Of a DNA stretch of 64,000 nucleotides, positions 60,327-64,000 are shown piece after piece. This DNA comes from Pseudogemmobacter faecipullorum (GTDB lineage: Bacteria; Pseudomonadota; Alphaproteobacteria; Rhodobacterales; Rhodobacteraceae): positions 1 to 64,000 of the forward strand of contig NZ_JACDXX010000016.1 in NCBI RefSeq assembly GCF_020539525.1, in the 5' to 3' direction. Position numbers and translations under genes: made by a program. The notes beneath the pieces were generated by a model. It was not told the origin of the DNA and ran no database searches. It worked only from the letters and a program-made list of their open reading frames with translations. Numbering within the stretch: the stretch's first letter is position 1; each line of letters begins with the position of its first letter.

Positions 60327-61565
60327 TCAGGGGGCTTCGCCCCCGGCCTGCAGCGCCGCCAGAACATCCGGGCTGGCATAGCCATCGGCTCTCAGGCCGC
60401 GTGCTTTCTGCCAGGCCTTCACCGCGGCCACGGTCTTCGGCCCGATCCGCCCATCGGCCCCGCCTGAATCGAAGCCGGCCCCGGTCAGCCGGCTTTGCAG
60501 CTCTTTGCGCTCCTCCAGGCTCAGTGCCTGCCAGTGGCGCGGCCAGGCGGCCCGGATCGGCGCGCCCCCGGCGATACGGTCGGCGAGATGGCCGATGGCG
60601 ATCACATAGGCATCGGCGGGGTTATAGCTCTCAATCGCGCGGAAATTCGGCCAGATCGCAAAGGCGGCCCCGCCTGCCCCGGCCGGGACCAGGATCGAGA
60701 TCCTGTCGCCCTCAGGCAGGCTGCCTCCGGCCATCGGGGTGATCCCAAGCGCGCGCCAGGCCTCAGCCGGTTTTATCACCTGTTCCGAGGTCAGATCATA
60801 GTCAAACCCCTCGGGCAGGCGGATCTCCATCCCCCAGGGCTGACCCTTCACCCAGCCATGCTGCGCGAGGTAATGCGCCGCTGAGGCCAGGGCATCGGCC
60901 GGATCATCCGACCAGAGATTGCGCCGCCCGTCGCCATCAAAATCAATGGCATAATCCGCCCAGGATCCGGGCATGAACTGGGTATGGCCCATGGCTCCGG
61001 CCCAGCTTCCGCGCATTTTTTCACGCGCGATCTCGCCCGCCTCAAGGATCTTCAGCGCCTGGATCAGCTGCCCGGCGAAAAACCCCTCGCGCCGCCCGTC
61101 ATAGGTCAGGGTGGCCAGGGCCGAGATGGTATCGGTATCGCCGCGCCAGCTGCCGTATGAGGTTTCAAGCCCCCAGACCGCCAGCACGATCTCTTGCGGT
61201 ACGCCATAGCGCGCCTCGATCTGCGCCAGAAGATCCGCGTGCTTTTTCAGGGCTTTCTGTCCCGAAGACACGCGCTCTTCCGAGACGGCGATATCGAGAT
61301 AATCCCAGATCGTGCGGGTAAACTCATTCTGATTGCGGTCGCGTCGCACCACATCGGGCAGGAACAGGGCCTGGCGCATCTCGCGATCCCAGGTGGCGGC
61401 TTTCACCCCCGCTTCCAACGCGCGGGGACGAAAATCCTGGCTCCAGGCCTGAAAGCCCGCTTCATCTGCCATCATTCTGCCCTCGGCCAAGGTCTCACTT
61501 TCCAGGGTCTGTGCGGCGGCAGGCACCACGAAAGCCAGGCTGAGGGCAAGGGCCAGGGATCTCAC
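60327..61565 (-). CDS. Lytic murein transglycosylase, MltB type with peptidoglycan-binding domain
   Basis: The 412-residue periplasmic enzyme has a signal peptide (residues 1-18, ending AAAQ) and an SLT/MltB domain with catalytic Glu in VWGLETSYGSWRGDTD. It has GAMGHTQFMPGSW and a C-terminal PGBD1 domain (about 345-410, LTGAGFDSGGADGRIGPKT). It trims glycan strands during wall turnover. It starts with a GTG that overlaps the rnr stop by four bases, so it is translated from the rnr transcript. Confidence 0.92.
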   Translation of the reverse strand: MRSLALALSLAFVVPAAAQTLESETLAEGRMMADEAGFQAWSQDFRPRALEAGVKAATWDREMRQALFLPDVVRRDRNQNEFTRTIWDYLDIAVSEERVSSGQKALKKHADLLAQIEARYGVPQEIVLAVWGLETSYGSWRGDTDTISALATLTYDGRREGFFAGQLIQALKILEAGEIAREKMRGSWAGAMGHTQFMPGSWADYAIDFDGDGRRNLWSDDPADALASAAHYLAQHGWVKGQPWGMEIRLPEGFDYDLTSEQVIKPAEAWRALGITPMAGGSLPEGDRISILVPAGAGGAAFAIWPNFRAIESYNPADAYVIAIGHLADRIAGGAPIRAAWPRHWQALSLEERKELQSRLTGAGFDSGGADGRIGPKTVAAVKAWQKARGLRADGYASPDVLAALQAGGEAP

Positions 61566-63823
61566 TTGCGGCGTCTCACCACTTTGCGGCGGGCGCTGTC
61601 GGCGGCTTTGGCCTTGCCCGCCATGCGCCGTGGCGCCTTGCCACCGCCCTTAGCCTTGCCGCGCGCAAACCGGCCCGAGGGCAGTTTCTGCTCATCCAGC
61701 TCCAGCAGCTCAAGGATCAGCCCGCCGGTGACGGCGGTGGCCTCGGCCAGACGCACGGTCACGCGCTGGCCAATACCGATGGTCAGCCCGGTATCCGATC
61801 CCATCAGGGTCTGGCTGTCCGGGTCGAAATGGAAGAATTCGCGCCCCACTTCGCGGATCGGCACCAGGCCATCGGCCCCGGTTTCATCCAGCTTCACAAA
61901 CAGGCCAAAGCGCTGCACGCCCGAGATGCGGCCGGTAAACTCGGCCCCGACCCGGTCAGAAAGATAGGCCGCGAGATAGCGGTCAATCGTGTCGCGCTCG
62001 GCTGCCATCGAGCGGCGCTCGGCATCCGAGATCAGCTTGCCGGTCTCGGCGATATTTTCGATGTCGAAATCCGAGAGCCCGTCTTTGCCAAGGCCAAGGC
62101 CCCGGATCAGCGCGCGATGCACGATCAGATCGGAATAGCGCCGGATCGGCGAGGTGAAATGCGCATAATCCTTCAGCGCCAGCCCGAAATGCCCGAAGTT
62201 TTCCGGGTTGTAATAGGCCTGGGTCATCGAGCGCAGGGTCGAGATATTGATCAGCTCATCAAATTCAGAGCCCTCGGCCTGTTTCAGCAGCTGATTGAGA
62301 TGCGCGGTTTTCAGCACCTGGCCCTTGGCCAGGGTAAAGCCGGAACTGATTGCAACCTCGCGCAGGGCCTCAAGCTTATCGGGCGAGGGTTCCTCATGGA
62401 CCCGGTAGAGCAGCGGCTGTTTCAGCCTATGCAGCTCTTCTGCCGCGGCCACATTGGCCATGACCATGCATTCTTCGATCAGCTTATGGGCGTCGAAGCG
62501 GGTCTTGAAATCGACCGAGAGCACCTTGCCTTCCTCTGAAAGCACGATCTGACGCTCGGGCAGATCCAGATCCAGCGGCTGACGAATGGCGCGGCCGCGT
62601 TTCAGGGCACCGTAGCATTGATAGAGCAGCTGCAGCTGCGGCAGCAGCGCTTCGGTCGCGGCATCCGGCGCACCCTCAACCGCGCGTTGCACCTGGCCAT
62701 ATTCGAGGCTGGCCTTTGAGCGCATCACGCCACGGGTAAAACGGTGCGAGATTTTCTGCCCCGAGGAATTTACCCGCATCCGGACTGCCATACAGGGGCG
62801 GTCGACATGTTCATGCAGCGAGCAGAGATCGCCCGACAAAACATCGGGCAGCATCGGCACCACGCGGTCGGGGAAATAGGTGGAATTGCCGCGCCGCCGC
62901 GCCTCACGGTCCAGCGCCGAGCCGGGGGTGACGTAATTCGCCACATCGGCAATGGCCACCCAGAGCACGAAACCCTCGGGATTGCCCGGCTCATCATCGG
63001 TCATGGCCAGCACCGCATCATCGCGGTCGCGGGCATCGGCGGGGTCAATCGTCATCAGATCAAGCCCGCGCAGATCCTCGCGATGCGCCATGGTGAAGGG
63101 CGGGGCCTGATCGGCCTCGGCAATCGCCTTATCGGGGAACTGATCGGGGATACCATGCTGATGGATGGCAATCAGCGAGACCGCGCGCGGCCCGGTCGGA
63201 TCGCCCAGACGCGCGACGATCTTTGCCTGGGGCAGGCCGATGCGGCGGTTGCCGATGGCCTCACCCTCGACCAGCTCGCCATCTTTCGCGCCCATATCCT
63301 CATCCGAACGGACGCGCCATTCCTTGTCCTGGCCCTTGTCGATCGGCACGATCCGCCCGCCTTCCGAGCCTTTGCGGAACACGCCCAGCACCTTCAGCGG
63401 GTTCGAGCCGATGCGGCGGATCAGTCGTGCCTCATAGACATATTCGTCGAGATCCACTTTCGAGAGCCGCGCCAGAATGCGGTCGCCCCCGGCCAGTGCC
63501 GGATCGCCTTTTTTGGCGATGATCAGAATCGGGCCGGCATCGGGATCGACCCCCTCCTCCATCACCTCGGCGAAAAGATCCCCGGCGGCATCGGGCGGCA
63601 GCACTTTCAGCAGCGCAATCGGCGGCAGCTCGCCCTTGGGTACAAAGCGGCGCGCGCGTTTGGACAGATCGCCCTCGCTCTCCATTTCGCGCAGCAGGCG
63701 CTTCAGCTCATTGCGGGCATCGCCCTTCATACCAAAGGCCTTGGCGATGTCGCGTTTGGACGACAGCCCGGGATTGTCTGAGATCCACTGACGGATCTGC
63801 TCTTTTGAGGGGACCTGGTTCAT
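61562..63823 (-). CDS. rnr: Ribonuclease R
   Basis: The 753-residue 3'-5' exoribonuclease degrades structured RNAs. It has an N-terminal winged helix (about 5-65) and cold-shock domains. The RNB catalytic domain has the metal-binding Asp cluster in MTIDPADARDRDDAVLA, and near residue 550 a DYAHFTSPIRRYSDLIVH motif. An S1 domain and a Lys/Arg-rich tail (GGKAPRRMAGKAKA) follow. The ATG at 63823 with AGGGGAAAG upstream is chosen; earlier in-frame ATGs are less well placed. It is co-transcribed with the MltB-type gene. Confidence 0.94.
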   Translation of the reverse strand: MNQVPSKEQIRQWISDNPGLSSKRDIAKAFGMKGDARNELKRLLREMESEGDLSKRARRFVPKGELPPIALLKVLPPDAAGDLFAEVMEEGVDPDAGPILIIAKKGDPALAGGDRILARLSKVDLDEYVYEARLIRRIGSNPLKVLGVFRKGSEGGRIVPIDKGQDKEWRVRSDEDMGAKDGELVEGEAIGNRRIGLPQAKIVARLGDPTGPRAVSLIAIHQHGIPDQFPDKAIAEADQAPPFTMAHREDLRGLDLMTIDPADARDRDDAVLAMTDDEPGNPEGFVLWVAIADVANYVTPGSALDREARRRGNSTYFPDRVVPMLPDVLSGDLCSLHEHVDRPCMAVRMRVNSSGQKISHRFTRGVMRSKASLEYGQVQRAVEGAPDAATEALLPQLQLLYQCYGALKRGRAIRQPLDLDLPERQIVLSEEGKVLSVDFKTRFDAHKLIEECMVMANVAAAEELHRLKQPLLYRVHEEPSPDKLEALREVAISSGFTLAKGQVLKTAHLNQLLKQAEGSEFDELINISTLRSMTQAYYNPENFGHFGLALKDYAHFTSPIRRYSDLIVHRALIRGLGLGKDGLSDFDIENIAETGKLISDAERRSMAAERDTIDRYLAAYLSDRVGAEFTGRISGVQRFGLFVKLDETGADGLVPIREVGREFFHFDPDSQTLMGSDTGLTIGIGQRVTVRLAEATAVTGGLILELLELDEQKLPSGRFARGKAKGGGKAPRRMAGKAKAADSARRKVVRRRK

Positions 63824-63933
63824 GCTTTCCCCTAGCATGTTGCAGGGCCGCCGGAAAGCGGGGCAAAATCGCGGCGCCTTGACAGTGGCGGGCTTCACCC
63901 GCTTATGCGGGGCCTGGTGATGGAGATTGGCAG

Positions 63934-64000
63934 ATGGCCCCGAGAAAACCCCAGGATCTGACCCCGGAACAGCTGTTCCTGCAGCCGCTGGCCCAGCTGG
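63934..64000 (+). CDS. Start of an unidentified gene (cut by the right edge)
   Basis: An ATG at 63934 opens a frame that continues to the end of the window (22 codons, MAPRKPQDLTPEQLFLQPLA onward). It is divergent from rnr and has a GGAGATTGG-like ribosome-binding site. The part visible is too short to identify the product. Confidence 0.5.
   Translation, partial: MAPRKPQDLTPEQLFLQPLAQL

Overview
The window is about 64 kb of high-GC alphaproteobacterial chromosome, most likely from the Rhodobacterales (Paracoccus/Rhodobacter-like; genus not resolvable from sequence alone). The base for this is GC-rich codon use, housekeeping neighbourhoods usual in that order (dapA-EamA-smpB, glnK-amtB, FemAB-like GNAT-phhB, MltB-rnr), and a Brucella/rhizobium-type erythritol locus. 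I saw no rRNA, tRNA, CRISPR array, phage or integrase gene. The only mobile DNA is at the extreme left: the 3' end of an IS3-family transposase gene abutting a C-terminal remnant of an IS66 transposase.

Layout. 0-0.8 kb: IS remnants and terminators, no gene. 0.8-5.1 kb: a two-gene RND efflux pump (minus strand). 5.4-6.1 kb: an FMN riboswitch followed by a RibH2-type lumazine synthase. 6.1-23.3 kb: a large polyol locus. It holds a complete erythritol pathway (eryABCD-eryH-eryI plus a class I FBPase-like phosphatase, plus strand), a divergent ABC importer operon (DUF2291-eryE-eryF-eryG), and a second kinase/DeoR/GlpD-like operon with another DeoR gene upstream. Erythritol would be imported, phosphorylated by EryA, oxidised by EryB, and carried by the isomerases EryC, EryH and EryI to D-erythrose 4-phosphate. 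The second kinase/dehydrogenase pair repeats the EryA/EryB logic and probably serves another polyol. Three promoters of the locus share a 13-bp AT-rich element, TATCACWAWTAWN.

23.5-30.6 kb: a Bcr/CflA-type exporter, then the most unusual locus: a minus-strand operon whose junctions overlap or nearly touch (KAS III-like synthase, 3beta-HSD/extended-SDR reductase, metallo-beta-lactamase-fold hydrolase, PaaK/F390-synthetase-like adenylating enzyme). It faces a TetR regulator that is translationally coupled to a sulfotransferase. A perfect 21-bp palindrome and a near-copy lie between the two arms. The enzyme set resembles OleA/OleD/OleC of long-chain olefin and beta-lactone synthesis, with an unrelated hydrolase where OleB would be. 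No product can be assigned from sequence.

30.7-47.3 kb: mostly housekeeping and envelope genes: a small exported protein, two flavin-reductase-like proteins with an HPP-CBS membrane protein, Slt transglycosylase, dapA, an EamA transporter, smpB, a small Gly-rich membrane protein, sseA, an aromatic/aspartate aminotransferase, a GNAT, PBP1A, glnK-amtB, and mlaA-mlaC. 47.5-50.6 kb: a type I secretion ABC/HlyD pair without a visible substrate or outer-membrane partner. 50.7-54.1 kb: deoC and an ALDH16-like double-domain aldehyde dehydrogenase. 54.3-64 kb: ridA-like, a glycerophosphodiesterase, FemAB-like GNAT, phhB, a Prx5-type peroxiredoxin, a ferredoxin reductase, rsmD, a HAD phosphatase, MltB-like transglycosylase and RNase R, with the first codons of another gene at the right edge.
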